The notes: generated from the letters alone by a model not told the origin. Counted from the stretch's first letter, positions 10,673 through 22,494 are shown. The stretch: 64,000 bases of DNA from Furcasterigmium furcatum (GCA_001599815.1 BCIA01000005.1:1095088-1159087); one strand, 5' to 3'. Made by a program: numbers and translations.

Positions 10673-12067
10673 TCAGTCCTCGCAGGTCTCGGGGTCCTCC
10701 TCCTCGGGCTCCTTGCCCCAGTTCAGGCCTACATCACTGGTCAGCTTCACTCCAGACTCGTCGGAAATTCACCGTCACTTACAGGGCTCGCAGAAGGTCT
10801 TGCGGTTGGGCGACTCGGGGTAAATGTCCTCGCCGAAGGTCGCGTTCAGCGTCACGGCACCAACAACCTCCATCGTCTCGAGACGGATCCAGGTCTCGAC
10901 CTCGCCCTTGGCAATCTTCTCGGTGTCGAGAAGTAGCTGGCGAGAGCCGGGCTGCCAGTCACCGCCGCCGCCGTACCCGGTGCGCTGACCGTAGCAGAGG
11001 AACAGGCCGTCGCCCTCGGGCTGGACGACATACTCGGGCATGGTGTCCTTGGTCCACTTGGTGCACCAGGAGTTGCCGTGGTGGTGGCCAACGAAGACGC
11101 CGATCATGCCGGGGGTCGACGACACGGCCTTCATGAAGGGGATGTCCTGCCCGCCGTAGGCGCAGCCGGGCTTGCCGTCGGCGCACCAGCCGTCGGCCTG
11201 GCCGGTGTAGAAGTCGTCGTTGATGCCGGGGTTGCGCTTGGGGTCGATGCCAACCTCCGACTGGATGGTCATGTACGCCTTGAAGGGCATGTGGACGAAG
11301 GTGATGGCGGGGATCGTCTTGCCGAACTTCTCGGTGATGCGCTTGTTCTCGGCCTGGAACCATTCGACGACCTTCTCGTGGACCCAGTTGGGGCGGTTGA
11401 TGTAGCCGCCGTTGTCGTTGAGCTCGCCGTGCTCGTGGCCGAAGCGGCTGTCGAAGAACCAGAGGATGACCTCGGGCGTGCAGCCGCAGCCCGACGGGCA
11501 GTCGGCGCTGAAGATGGGGAGGTAGTAGTTGGTCGCGCCGTAGTCGGTCGAGTTGGTGTTGGGCACCATGGAGCGGGTGCGGCCGTTGGGCCAGCTCTGC
11601 TCGCGCTCGAGGATGGCGTCCGTGTGGCGGACGTAGTTGGACTCGTGGTTGCCGTAGGTCGAGGCCCAGGTCAGGTTGCGCTCGAGGAGGGGAGCGACGA
11701 GCTGGTCGAGGTACTCGGTCGAGTTGTGGGCGAAGACGTTGCCGCGGGAGATCAGATCACCATTGAGGACGACGAAGTCGGTCTCGGACTCCTCGTTGAG
11801 GACGTTGGTGACGACCTGGGTCGTCATCTCATCCTTCAGAGGGCCGAAGGTGGCCGGGTCTGGGACGTCCAAGTATTAGCACCGACATTCTGAGGTCCTC
11901 ATCATTGAGCTCTGCTCGAGCTGTGCTCACTCACCCTCTCCGTAGTGAAGATCCTCGAAGATGGCAATGCGGAACGTTCCATCCTCGCGGAAGGTCAGAG
12001 GGCGTCCGGGGAGGTTGGCCAGCGCAACGGCCGGCAGAGCCAGGGCACTGAGGAGCGAGCGCATCAT
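10673..12067 (-). CDS. Secreted calcineurin-like metallophosphoesterase (Dcr2/PAP-like)
   Basis: Exons 12067-11935, 11859-10783 and 10728-10673 give 421 residues; introns are 75 and 54 bp. It starts with a signal peptide (MMRSLLSALALPAVALA). The metal-binding set of the family is visible in order: FEDLHYGED (DxH; interrupted by intron 1), NGDLI, TYGNHES, a His in FVHMPFKAY, and GHHHGN. These ligands hold a dinuclear metal centre that hydrolyses phosphoesters. Many Cys in the middle (CPSGCGCTP, WCADGKPGC) fit a secreted, disulphide-bonded enzyme. The protein ends in an acidic tail with a last Cys (ETCED). Extracellular phosphate scavenging is a reasonable guess; the substrate is not shown by the sequence. 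Confidence 0.85.
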
Positions 12068-12734
12068 CTTGTCGACCTCGGTCTTTCGACAACGGATCAA
12101 TTGAGTCGGTGGAAACGAGGGGCGGCACGGTCAACTCGGAGACCGTCAGCAGAGCCGCTCGAGACGCCATCGTCGTCATTATATCTCAATCCGAACCGTG
12201 CTCCAGCCCCGCGAAATGTCGCCCACGTGCGGACTCCATCGCAACAAAGTCCCGGTGCCTTGTCTGTCGTACCGATGCAACGGTGCCTCCGCCTGTGCCT
12301 GGCGAGGTTGACAAGGAGCAAGGATCGTCGATTGCAGCAGTCGACTCCGCACTCTCGAGCATCGGCTCCAATCGTGGCGCAAGGAACAACACGTGGCTTA
12401 CAGCGCTGTCAGCGCTGTGGGCTGCCGATCCGGAAGACAGCGATGGGAAAGATCCCAGAGACCCAGAACGATATGCAGTGCGCCGGGAACGTGTCACTGC
12501 CGTAGTGTTGGTTGGATCAGAGGCTTGCGAGTGCTGTCTTGGCACCTCTTCCCAAGGCTTCTGGAAGACAAATTCTGCCCTTTCACGCCGTCATGATGGA
12601 ACTTTGGCAACGCACTTTGAGCACGCCTCTCGGCAACATCGGATCTCTTCTCTTGGCACCATTCTACCTGTTTGGCCTGCAAACTGACAGGAGAGATTCC
12701 ATATGACCTGCAATTGTGCCAATCTTCCCCTGCG
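12068..12734. other. Intergenic region, no gene recognised
   Basis: Lies between the start of the metallophosphoesterase gene and the stop of the protease-membrane gene. Overlapping short frames occur on both strands with no recognisable product. It should contain the metallophosphoesterase promoter. Confidence 0.5.
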
Positions 12735-15700
12735 CTATGGCTGGGCCTTCTCCAAGTCTCGTTCCCTCTGCCCAGCTGTTGGCCCAGATATTTGGATCAT
12801 CGCCGTCCCCCGTGCATCTGGCGTCTCGCCAAGATTCGGCTTCGGCTCTGATGGTTGACCGCTTGTCTCTGCGGTGGGCGGAGGCCCCGGTGTTGTCGGG
12901 TCGGGCGGGGGCGGAAGTGCGTGTTGGCGTCTTCGACGAGAAGTGTACCTGTAGATTAAGAGTAAAGGTATTCCCAGAGGACTCAGCAGCATCACGGTCG
13001 TGAAGATGACCGCCGTCACGACTGCCGGCTCGAGGCCTCGGGTTTCGACACCTAGTTATCGCAAAACACTTCAGCGGGTGGACCAAAGAGTCAGGATGCT
13101 GGGGACTTACCGCTTGCCCTGAGCCTCGACGCATACACAATGGCCGATGCTGCCTCCGTCACCAAGAACAACCCCATCAGCCCGAGAGTGGTAAAGACTC
13201 GTCCGCCAACCCGCATCGACGCCAACAGATCAGGGAAAATCAACATCGAAAGGATTAGAGACACGCTCGTGACAGCAGCTGAGTCGACTGCTACTCCAGT
13301 AGCTGAGGATCTATCCACACCTGAGAGTTTTCGTCAGCTGGTTGCTCTTCGGAGTGATACAGGGGACACTTGCTCTCTGAAACGCGTTGAGAAGACAGAT
13401 AGAAAGCCACAAGGATGCCTCTTCCAAGGGTAATCACAACAATGGCGAGGAACGCCGGGAAAAGCAGCTCCCACCTATCAAGCAGTTCGCGGACCGGCCT
13501 GATGTAGCGATGTCTGCTTTCGGTGATCCCCATCCTGCGCACGACCATCCAGTCGATGACTTGGGGAAGTGACATGAAGCTTCCTGAGATAGCCCCCGCA
13601 GCGGCGCCGTGACTGGGACCGAACGGAAAATCGGCCTGGTCCGCGTAGAGGTTCTGCCATGCCAGGCCGGCTGCAACACCTCCGAGCACCGAAGATGCCA
13701 CGGTGTAGACGGCTCGGCGCACCATCCGTCTCACGACGTATTTGCCCCAGTACGTCCGTGAGGGATCTCCCCGGGCTTGATAGAATTTAATCTCCTCTTC
13801 CGTCGCATCTAATCTGACCGCCCAACGCATCCGGCGTATACGGCCCAACCAAACTTCCAGTCCAGCTGGCGGGTTTGTTGGCCCAGGAGGGGCATTGCGA
13901 GGCGCTGGATCAGCGTCGTCAGCGCTGAACTTGGTGAACCTGTTCGACCCGAGAATCAGTCGCCGCCAGGGGACAACAAGCCTCCTGCTCAGTTGTTGGA
14001 GTGTGGTGCTAGCCTGCGCACTCTCCTGAGGCATGGGCTCTTCCCTCTCGGCGCGCCCCTTGGCTTCTTGATAGGAGTCGACCAACCGCCCCCACGTTAC
14101 TTCTATGGGAATGTGTGGATTATACTCGTGACCTTCGAATTTCCAGAGATCTGAAATAGCTGCGGTGCTGGTACTCTCGGGACATTCGAGCAAGCGCACT
14201 GTCCGTCTGCCGTAAATGGCCAGTATGAAGGCCAGGTTGGGGCCGTGTCTGAAGTCATCATCGTCGAGAAATCCCCGGAGAGCGTTTGCGAATGGGTCTT
14301 TAGTGCTCATCTGCTCCAAGTGAACGGCCAGCACTTCCCTTTCGAACTTGCGAGGTCTATAGGCGTACTGGTTGAGCCATGCGAAGAGTGAGGGAGGGAG
14401 GACAATCCTGCCCTTCGCGGATGGCATTGCAGCAGCGATGGCCTCGTAGTCTGTCGCGAGGAGTCTCACATGAGCGCGTCCGGAAGAGCAGGCGATGATT
14501 GACCCGATAACATGCAAATCCCCGTACTTGCCCGGGGTACACACCCATGAGCCGGAGTCCCCTGGAACTATAGAATTTGTCGGGCCAGCTGGTTGCGTTA
14601 GCAAGGTTATCAAGATGACAGTCCAATGTCAGACAGGGCCATCTGGACTTACCATATAATGCAATTACATCCATGGTCCAGACCTTCTGCGGAAGTCTGT
14701 TTCTTTCGACGAGAAACGAGGCCGCTGGTCCCATAACACCTTGGTGGAGGCCGCTCACCCCAGCCACGACAATGGCATCCCGGCCAGAAGGGTCGCTGCA
14801 TACTGTGGTGACATAGCGCGTGTTCTCCTGAGTTTCATCGCCGGCTGTGTTCATGTACTCCAGATAATTGGGCAGTTGGGCATCTCTGCTGACCGGGAGC
14901 AGTTTCAAGTCGTGAGCCCCCAGAGTTGTGATGCCGCCGGCCCACGGTTTTGCTCTAGCTGCAGCTCGCAGCTTGGGAATTGCTTCTTGGTCAGAGTCAT
15001 CCGCATTTTGCATTGCGTCTCTTTCGATCAGGTACGCCGGCTGCACTGTCTCCGGGAAGTCCGAGTCCTGACAAGGAACAAGAGTATCGAGCTGTGAACC
15101 GTCATCGCTTGGTTGCGGCGTCGGGGGACTGTGAGCCGTCGTCATTGCGTACAGCTTGCCATCGACTTCAATCACGCCCCCGATAGTCGAGATCCACGTC
15201 CCATGGAGGGCGTCCTCAAACCTCACGACTCGTCCACAGTAGGTGCCGCTTCCCTCGAGCGACGCCTCATCAACAGCCGAGTTCGACGGCCCAGCAGGGC
15301 GTCGGATCTTTGACGCCTCATAACAGAGCTTCCAAGGCTGGTACAAGTACTGATATCGAGACTGGGACATGACCCTGTGGAACAGCTTTATGTCGGACTC
15401 GCTGGTAAATCCCTCGATGCAAAGAAAATACTCATCACCCGGGCGGTTTGGCAGTGTGACTGCGACCAAGTATGGTCGCCATAGCATAGGTAGCTCTTTG
15501 CCAAAGAGCGTCCTCTGATCCTGAACCCGGCTGAAGAACGTCGCGAAGGCAAGGAGCTTGTCTTCCTCCTGCCGGGTCGTGGGAGCTGGAACGGCGACAT
15601 AATCGAGCCTGGCCAGGGTAGTAGCTACCCGAAGGCGCTCCCAGATGGGAACAGGGATCCGGACTTGCAATTCCGACATTCGCGGCAGACTCCGGATTGA

Positions 15701-16348
15701 GACTCTCGGTGCCGGAACATCCAGACCTTTACCCTTGCCTGTGGGTGACCGTTGGCTGGTGGTGGGTGGTGTTGCAAGACGCGGTGGTGGCTCCACCACT
15801 GGAATAATATTTTCGCCCTTTTCAGCTCCATTGGATGTATCATGGTGTGATTGAGGCTCCTGGATGAGATTGCAGGAAGCGATCTTGTCCTCATCTACCT
15901 CAGCGGCTTTACTCTCGGTCGTCGCTTGTGCCGGGTCGGATGGGTCGTCGACGACCGATGGATGGGACTTCGCGACATTCGCGACGGTCTTCGAACCCTT
16001 GGATGGCTCTTCTTGACATGTTGGCTTGTCCTCAGGACTTAGGACTGGGGCTGGGGTTGGTTGCGCGGAAGGCGCCTGTTGCTGTATTCGTATGGTCTCG
16101 GAGGGGATCGGTTTCGGTGCAAGCTCGGCTTGCGATTGTTTTCGACTCGATATCGATATGACCTTTGTGTACCACTCTTCCAGTTGCTTTATCCTTGAGG
16201 TCACATTTTCGACTCCATTCTCGAGGGAGGTCTTGTCGAGGTCTTGGACTGGCGGCTGTCGCACGACTGTCAGCAAAATATCGTCGCGACTCGAAAGGAA
16301 ACTCACCTGGGGTGGCCGAAAGAACCTTCTTGTTCTTGTCCTTAGCAT
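12735..16348 (-). CDS. Trypsin-like protease domain fused to a multipass membrane region
   Basis: Model exons 16348-14653, 14567-13374, 13320-13111 and 13051-12735 give 1138 residues. Residues 1-220 are Pro/Ser/Glu-rich with a short coiled coil (RIKQLEEWYTKV). A chymotrypsin-fold protease follows, with candidate triad His~406 (YAMTTAHS), Asp~480 (AHDLKLLPV) and Ser~570 (PGDSGSWV, assembled by the first intron). From ~850 there are about five membrane segments and then a Pro-rich tail. The second intron (53 bp) has GC-AG ends with a strong GCAAGT donor and a GCTGAC branch site, and is the only junction I found that keeps the frame. The 5' end is unresolved: a 58 bp intron-like stretch (GTGAGT...GCTGAC...CCAG) near 16250-16310 suggests an upstream exon. 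The role is unknown. Confidence 0.65.
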
Positions 16349-17118
16349 CGTCGGCTTTGGAAGCAATGTCCTGTGAAGGACCTCAGCCTACGGAGGGCGC
16401 ATTGAAGGAACTGGTGGGCGGGCTGGAGAACAACGGCAGACCGCGACAGATTGATTCGGGCGGAGAAAATCGAACGCTCTGCTCACGCGACCGAGGGCTT
16501 GAAATCAATTGGAAAGAGCTGAAAGACCCTGGTCGCCGCCTCCATGTGAGCCGAGCCTGACGATATCGGCTGTGGCGATCAGGCTGGCGGTTGGACAACC
16601 AGTCGAGCCCGTCCAGCCCTCTCCAGCTAAGACAAGGTGGCGTTCCGACCCATCGCGTCGTTGCCTCGTTTTCAAGTTACCTATCACATCAAGCCTTGTT
16701 TCTCGCCATAATCCTCCCGCGTCAAGCTGGAATAGACCATGGAACGGGCATCCTCAATCTTTCCGGCTCCGACGAAGGGTTCGGCCCGAACGACTGTGGG
16801 TCTTCGGCCACGGGGTGGCCCCGACATCCCCACTCAACCCGGAACTTTCTGGGGACACGCCGTCATGGGAAGAGCAGGTCTATTTACATCTCACACATCA
16901 CTACTGGTCAAAATAATAGTCATACATGGTCTATCGACTGTCTAACGCTAATATTTAATTTACGATATGGTAATATAGAGCTTAACATCAATACTCTGCC
17001 CCTTGCTCCCAAGCCAGAACGCTTCAAACAAACCGGTCGCGCCAAAGGTCAACATCGCCACGTGTCGAAGCCACAGCGATCCGCAGAAATGCCTGCATCT
17101 CACCTTAGTCTTGCTTAC
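16349..17118. other. Intergenic; possible missed first exon of the protease gene
   Basis: The right-hand strip up to ~16.6 kb may hold the true first exon of the protease-membrane gene. One candidate on the minus strand starts at an ATG near 16543 and encodes MEAATRVFQLFPIDF before a GTGAGC donor. The rest (16.6-17.1 kb) is the downstream side of the zinc-finger gene, AT-rich around 16.9-17.0 kb, with no other gene seen. Confidence 0.4.
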
Positions 17119-17817
17119 TCACGGAAGAGGGGGAGGCAGCACGCCCGCGCGGTGTGGAGGGATGGGAGTCTGGTCCGTCGGGATCTCCGAGAGCCCCGTG
17201 TGCTGCCGGGCCATGCGCGTCCGCATGACGATGACGGCCTTCTCCTCACTGCGCTGTGCCGCCGAAAGTTGCGCGTGCGCGATGACGCGAATTAGGTGCG
17301 TGGCCATTTCCCCCTTGCGATGGAGTCCCGGGAGGCGAGTGCCCCTGAAGTTGGTGTCGTCGAAGCAAGGGCGCGCAAAGTCGCAGTTGTTGGCGGTGCA
17401 GTAAAAGTAAGCCGCGAGGTGCTCCTGGTCAGCGTCGTTCTCGTGACTACGAGCGTGCGCGACTCGGGCAGCTCGGTCGTTGAAGACCTGATTGCAGTTC
17501 TCGGCATGGCAGGGATAGGTTTTGGGATCTTTCTTGACAGGCTCATCCTCCTCGTCAGATTTCTCGTCATTATTCGGGAGAGGAGTGCGCTTTTTCGAAG
17601 GGGGGGCGCCTGACTGCGAGTTGGAGCGCTTGCGCTTCCCTGTAGTAGTCTTTGCCGGCGCTAGCTTGAAATGAGGCATGCTTTGTGTGGCTGCCGACAT
17701 TGTCGCTGAAGGCATGTTGCGAGCTGCAACTCGTGCGGAGGTGCGACGAGTACCCTTGGACGGGGCCGAGGCTGACTTGGCACCGGAGCGCTTGCGCTTC
17801 TGGGTAGTTCCCGACAT
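17119..17817 (-). CDS. C2H2 zinc-finger protein, basic N-terminus
   Basis: Intronless, 232 residues. The N-terminal half is rich in Lys, Arg, Ser and Pro with two basic clusters that could serve as nuclear localisation signals (KRKRSGAK; KRKRSNS). A C2H2 finger follows at about residues 102-124 (YPCHAENC...VAHARSHE), then a Cys/His-rich segment (FYCTANNCDFARPC...GLHRKGEMATHLIRVIAH) that may form a second, atypical finger. The C-terminus is Pro-rich and its last codons sit against a perfect GTGAGT, so a further exon cannot be excluded. Likely nuclear; the target is unknown. Confidence 0.6.
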   Translation of the reverse strand: MSGTTQKRKRSGAKSASAPSKGTRRTSARVAARNMPSATMSAATQSMPHFKLAPAKTTTGKRKRSNSQSGAPPSKKRTPLPNNDEKSDEEDEPVKKDPKTYPCHAENCNQVFNDRAARVAHARSHENDADQEHLAAYFYCTANNCDFARPCFDDTNFRGTRLPGLHRKGEMATHLIRVIAHAQLSAAQRSEEKAVIVMRTRMARQHTGLSEIPTDQTPIPPHRAGVLPPPLP

Positions 17818-20055
17818 CGTTGTTGAAAGTTTACTGGCTTTACGGTTGATAAGCGATAGTGAGAGACAGCACCTCCTACTGCGCCGTTACGGACTGATTA
17901 AATAGGAGTCCGATCGGGGCTCAGAACGCCATGCTAGAATCTACAACAGTACTCAAAGCTCGGAGGATGCTTTCTGGTCTCTAGTAGCCCCATTTGCGGC
18001 ATTGTGTAGAGGTGAAAGGAACCTTAAGTCGAGAACAATGGAGCAGCCTGCGATCCAATGGTGCCGAACGTCGACTCCAACCTGCAGACAAAGTTGAGCA
18101 AGCATCAAAGGGAGTAATGGGTTTGATGATGACTGTGGGGCGGCTCGGGATGACCTCAGGGTATTGTATCAACGGCTTCCGGGACCCGGTGCAAGGGTTC
18201 GAGGCCAAAGACGAGGTCAAAGACGAGGTCAAAGACGAGGTCGACTCCAACATTGGCGGCGTTGCAAACAAAGCCTCCCGACCAAGCGGCTGTTCAGGTG
18301 ACTTCAAAAGGCGGCTAGCTCCTAGAATCAAGTGTCTAGGTAATCAGGGCGATCTCTTTGCCAGACGATTGAGGGTGATTTGACGGGGGAGATAAGAGGT
18401 TCCGACGCTGGATCTGCGCATCAGGTCCGATTCTTCTTGACCTCAGCACCCTGCCAGAACGTAGATCGTGGGTATTCCATTTCCAAACTCTCAGGGCGAG
18501 CGAACCACGGATTTTATGAGAGGATATGGGTTCCTCCGGAAGCCTGGGCCCGTTGACGTAAAATTGCTTCCCACACAACCTCTCCAGCGGGCATGCCGAC
18601 CGGTCTCCTATTCCGGACATCTTCACTTGGAGCCCCATGTAGTCCACCGAAACTTCTCAAGATTCGGGACCGGTCTAGATCATCAAGCCTCCATTGTCGG
18701 CCGTCCGTCCCTCGTGACAGGCTAGGCCGTGTGCATAGGCCACAACACACGCGCAGGGCACCGCTCTGTTGGGCCTGGCTGCATTCATCCTGTTGCTTTG
18801 CTTTCACACATCACGTTTCAGAGTGACACCTGTCAATCAGTCTTAATTCTCTTCTCATCCAACCCCAAAGACATACAATGCCAGCTGAGTGGCAAGTCCA
18901 AGGAGGCCACAAGACTCCCAACGCGGCCCTGACCACCCCGTTCTTCCGGGACGCCAGCTCACGATGGTACGAAGAGTTCCAGCGCCCGTCCGCAGTTGAA
19001 GGCCGGGAAAATTTATGCTGCATCATGCGCCTTAAGCCAGAGCCGGGAAGATTTCAGCGGGACTCGAACGCTGTCCTCGACTTGAGGATTTAACCCATCC
19101 ATTCTTATAGATTCATCAGCCTCCGAAACCATGCACTGTCCTGTTCCGAGATTGATGAGCCGCATGCATAGACGAACCAACCTATGGCCCCGCTCTTCAT
19201 CCATTTCAGACCTTCCGGTCCCTGACTCGGCTGTTCCGTGGATGTGGTTTCGGATCCGAGTCTGTCATCGTCAAATGTGGGTGATCATGGGACCATGATC
19301 CCCATGTAAACTCCGATACAGACGGAAATTGTTTTCCGGACTTGATGCGTTCAGCAGTCTGTTTCCCTCTTCTTAAGCCCTGTGTCAGGCCGACTCTCAC
19401 GAGTTGCGACCAAAATCATGGCCCAGTACGAATGGATTGATGCGTCCGCCGGCACCTCCAGTCACCGAAGTTATTTCCGACATGTTTTGTCAAGCTCCGA
19501 GTCGGAGGCCCACGACGAAAGTTTAGTAATGATAGTGACTTGATGCGTTTGCCGGGTCTTCCGGTGTTACGATGTGGGTTTGCTTTCGCAGAAACCTCGG
19601 TCAAGTGCAGGTATGCGACGCGGCTCAAGCGGTGGACATTCAGGCAAAATTCGCCCTGCAGCATGCCAATAAGAAATAAGCTTTTCGAACACTCCTTCGG
19701 ATGTCATCCACGTGGACTGAAGAGATCCAAATATCGAGCCCGGACTCTCTGACCATTGGCCTCCATTCCGAATCTCGGATGTCTTTGTCCAAGCTGTGGT
19801 CGCGGGAGCCAATGAAAGCAGTTCCAGCTCGGAACCCCGGCCGTCGCATTTTGCCAACCAATGGAAGCTATTTCCAATGACTCGGGAGTCCCAGGCTGTC
19901 AGCAAATCTGGACTCCGGGGCTCCACGGGTTCTTCATGCCCCGTGCACGGGGTCCCCATACTCGGAGCACCGCATAAAGGAGGCCGGCTCCCGTCGACTC
20001 TGGAGAAATCTTCCTTGGGCCATCTGCCAAACTCCTTCCAAGTAAGATCGTCGCA
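17818..20055. other. Long intergenic region upstream of the sugar transporter
   Basis: 2.2 kb with no convincing gene. It holds a short 12 bp tandem repeat at 18201-18245. At 19.2-20.0 kb there are many GACTCGG/CCGAGTC-type words and CGG...CCG inverted pairs, which could be Zn2Cys6 regulator sites for the transporter starting at 20056. Short open frames here have no recognisable similarity. Confidence 0.5.
18201..18245 (+). repeat. 12 bp tandem repeat (3.75 units)
   Basis: Units of GAGGTCAAAGAC repeat head to tail: the first has one change (GAGGCC...), the second and third are exact, and a 9 bp partial unit ends in GAGGTCGAC. In the plus frame it reads KDEVKDEVKDEV, but the surrounding frame has no gene-like features. 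Confidence 0.8.
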
Positions 20056-21781
20056 ATGGGTCTGTTCAACCGAAAGAAGACGGAGAAGACCTCCACGGAG
20101 GCGGCTGTCGGCTCTGGCCTCGCCTCGGTGCTGCCGGACCACGGCAAGCCTTGGTACCTCGTTCCGCATCTGCTGAAGCTCAACCTCCTGCTGTTGATCC
20201 CGCTGGCCTCATCCGGCGCCATCGGTTACGATGGTGAGTTCTGCCCATGTTCCGATCAATTCAGCCAACATGAACGCTGACGCGATGGCTTCCCCAGGCT
20301 CTATGATGAACGGCCTCCAGACCCTCCCGCAGTGGCAGACCTACTTCGGCAGCCCTGAGGGAGCCCTCCTCGGCGCCATGAACTCCGTCTATCCTGCCGG
20401 AAAGTTCTTCGCGATGTTCCTCGTCACATGGGTGACCGACCGCTACGGACGAAAGAAGGCCATGCTGCTTGGCGCCATCACCTGTATCGCCTTCGCCATC
20501 ATGCAGGGCGTGTCCCAAAACATGTCAACCTTCATCGCCTCGCGTGCCATTCTGGGCTTCTTCACCAGTTTCCTCGCGCAGCCTAGCCCTATTCTTATCA
20601 CCGAGTTGGCATACCCGACGCATCGCGGCAAGCTGACGGCCCTCTACCAGACTTCCTTCGTAAGTACCAGAACAGACAAGACGAAGGAGATTTTCAACTA
20701 AGCAAGCCTGTAACAGTATCTCGGCGGTATCATCGCCGCGTGGACCACCTTCGGAACCTTCAAACTCGCCACATCCTGGAGCTGGCGCATCCCCTCCATC
20801 CTCCAGGGTCTTCTCCCCTTCTTCCAACTGGTCTTCATCTGGTTCCTGCCCGAGTCGCCTCGCTGGCTGGTCGCGAACGGCAAGCGCGAGGAGGCCCGCA
20901 AGATCCTCGTCAAATACCACGGCGGCGGCGACGAGGACTCCCCGCTCGTCGCGTTCGAGATGAACGAGATCGAGTCGAACCTGACGCACGAGGCCGACGT
21001 CATGTCCCAGCACTCGTGGCTCGACCTCGTCCGCACCCCGGCCAACCGCAAGCGGACCTTCATCGCCTTCTGCGTCGGCTGGTTCGCGCAGTGGAACGGC
21101 GTCGGCGTCATCTCGTACTACCTCTTCCTCGTCCTCCGCACCATCGGCATCACCGAGCCCAAGGAGCAGACCCTCATCAACGGCCTCCTGCAGATCAGCA
21201 ACTGGCTCTCGGCCGTCTTCGTCGGCGCCATGATGGTCGACCGCCTGGGCCGCCGCACGCTCTTCCTCACGTCCACCGCCGGCATGTGCGTCAGCTACAC
21301 CATCTGGACCGGCCTGACCGCGCACTTCACGCAGACGCACAACGAGGCCGTCGGCCGCTCCGTCGTCGCCTTCATCTTCATCACCTTCTTCTTCTACGCC
21401 ATCGCCTGGGCGCCCCTGCTGGCCGCCTACACCGTCGAGATCTTCCCCTACACGCTGCGCAGCCGCGGCGTGTCGGTCATGTACATGTCGACCTTTGCCG
21501 GCCTCGTCGTCGGCAACCAGCTGAACCCGATCGCCATGAAGAACATCGAGTGGAAGTACTACATCTTCTTCTGCTGCCTTCTGGTGTGCTTGTTCGCCCT
21601 CATCTACTTCGTCTTCCCGGAGACCAAGGGCTACTCGCTGGAGGAGATCCGTCTCATCTTCGAGGGCCCCTCGGAGGGCAAGGTGATGGACGAGGAGGCG
21701 GAGAGCGCTTCGCCCAAGAAGGACGGGGACAAGAACCAGCACATCGAGCTCACGGAGAAGTCTGCCGAGCGGGCAGCCTGA
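20056..21781 (+). CDS. MFS sugar transporter (lactose-permease-like subfamily)
   Basis: Exons 20056-20233, 20298-20659 and 20717-21781 give 534 residues; introns are 64 and 57 bp. It has twelve predicted membrane segments and the sugar-porter signatures: DRYGRKKAM after TM2, the PESPRWL motif before the central loop, VDRLGRRT after TM8, and FPETKGYSLEEI after TM12. The start GAIGYDGSMMNGLQTLPQW resembles fungal lactose/oligosaccharide permeases more than high-affinity glucose carriers. It likely works as a proton-coupled sugar importer in the plasma membrane (family knowledge); the exact sugar is not determined. The C-terminus is charged and cytosolic. Confidence 0.88.
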
Positions 21782-22494
21782 AGTATGGATAGACAGGGAG
21801 CGAAATAGCGGGTGAAGCTGTGGTGTCTTGCGGATTTAGAGACTGTACTATAGCAGAGATATCTGCAAATGTAGAGTATAGACGAAGAGAAGAGAGCTGG
21901 ATGGTGGACAGACAGTAAATGATATCCATCAGCCTTTGGATCATCCACAACCTCTACATCGGACTGATATTCCGATTATTCTCCCCGTGATGAGTCAGTG
22001 ACCGACCGGTCCACGTGTCTTGCTGTCTTAAGCTTCGTCGTACTCGTAACCATTTGCATCAAAACCTACAAATAAATCTAGACTGTTCCACGGCCAAAGA
22101 CCTACCCTTATCCGCTTGTTACACTGTGTTCAGCTGCGTCCTCCCGCAAAATACAGTGAGGGGAAACCGTGCGAGGGTGAAAAGGGGGGAAGATCCCGCT
22201 GCGGGGTCCGACGGTCAGCCTTTCAGACTACGACGCCCTCTCAGGTCGGCATCAAATAAGAAGACGGGATGACGTCTGAGGCCATCATGTCCTCGTGACG
22301 ATGGGACGAGATGACGAAATGACCTGGGAGGAAGCGAGGGGGAGCTGAGGGAAGCTAGGAGGAGCTCGGGGGAGATATATGAAGACGGCCGCCAGCATTC
22401 CGGCCCTCCCGCGATCCGACTCCCTTCCTACTCCCATCCCACCATATAAGAGACAATCACAAGATCAATCAAAGCCAAAGCAAACCATCTCACC
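21782..22494. other. Intergenic, promoter of the small hydrophilic protein gene
   Basis: Between two plus-strand genes. The last ~200 bp are purine-rich (GGGAGG, GAGCTCGGGGG), leading to a TATA-like element at 22445. No gene seen. Confidence 0.5.
22445..22450 (+). promoter_or_regulatory. TATA-like element of the small hydrophilic protein gene
   Basis: TATAAG lies 45 bp before the ATG at 22495 in an otherwise GC-rich stretch. That implies a very short 5' leader, so the match may be fortuitous, but no better candidate is nearby. Confidence 0.35.

Noticed and set aside
17994..18383. Plus-strand frame containing KDEV repeats
   Set aside because: No ATG in a good position, no similarity, and the repeat is a simple 12 bp tandem duplication.
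19040..19075. Possible tRNA on the minus strand (GTTCGAGTCCCGC looks like a T loop)
   Set aside because: T-stem bases do not pair properly, and no D-arm A box or acceptor stem pairing was found upstream.
19567..20169. 200-codon minus-strand frame upstream of the sugar transporter
   Set aside because: It overlaps the transporter's first exon antisense and has no family features; likely a chance open frame.
20525..21742. 405-codon antisense frame over the sugar transporter
   Set aside because: Shadow of a GC-rich coding strand; composition (Asp/Glu/Gly/Val) typical of antisense translation.
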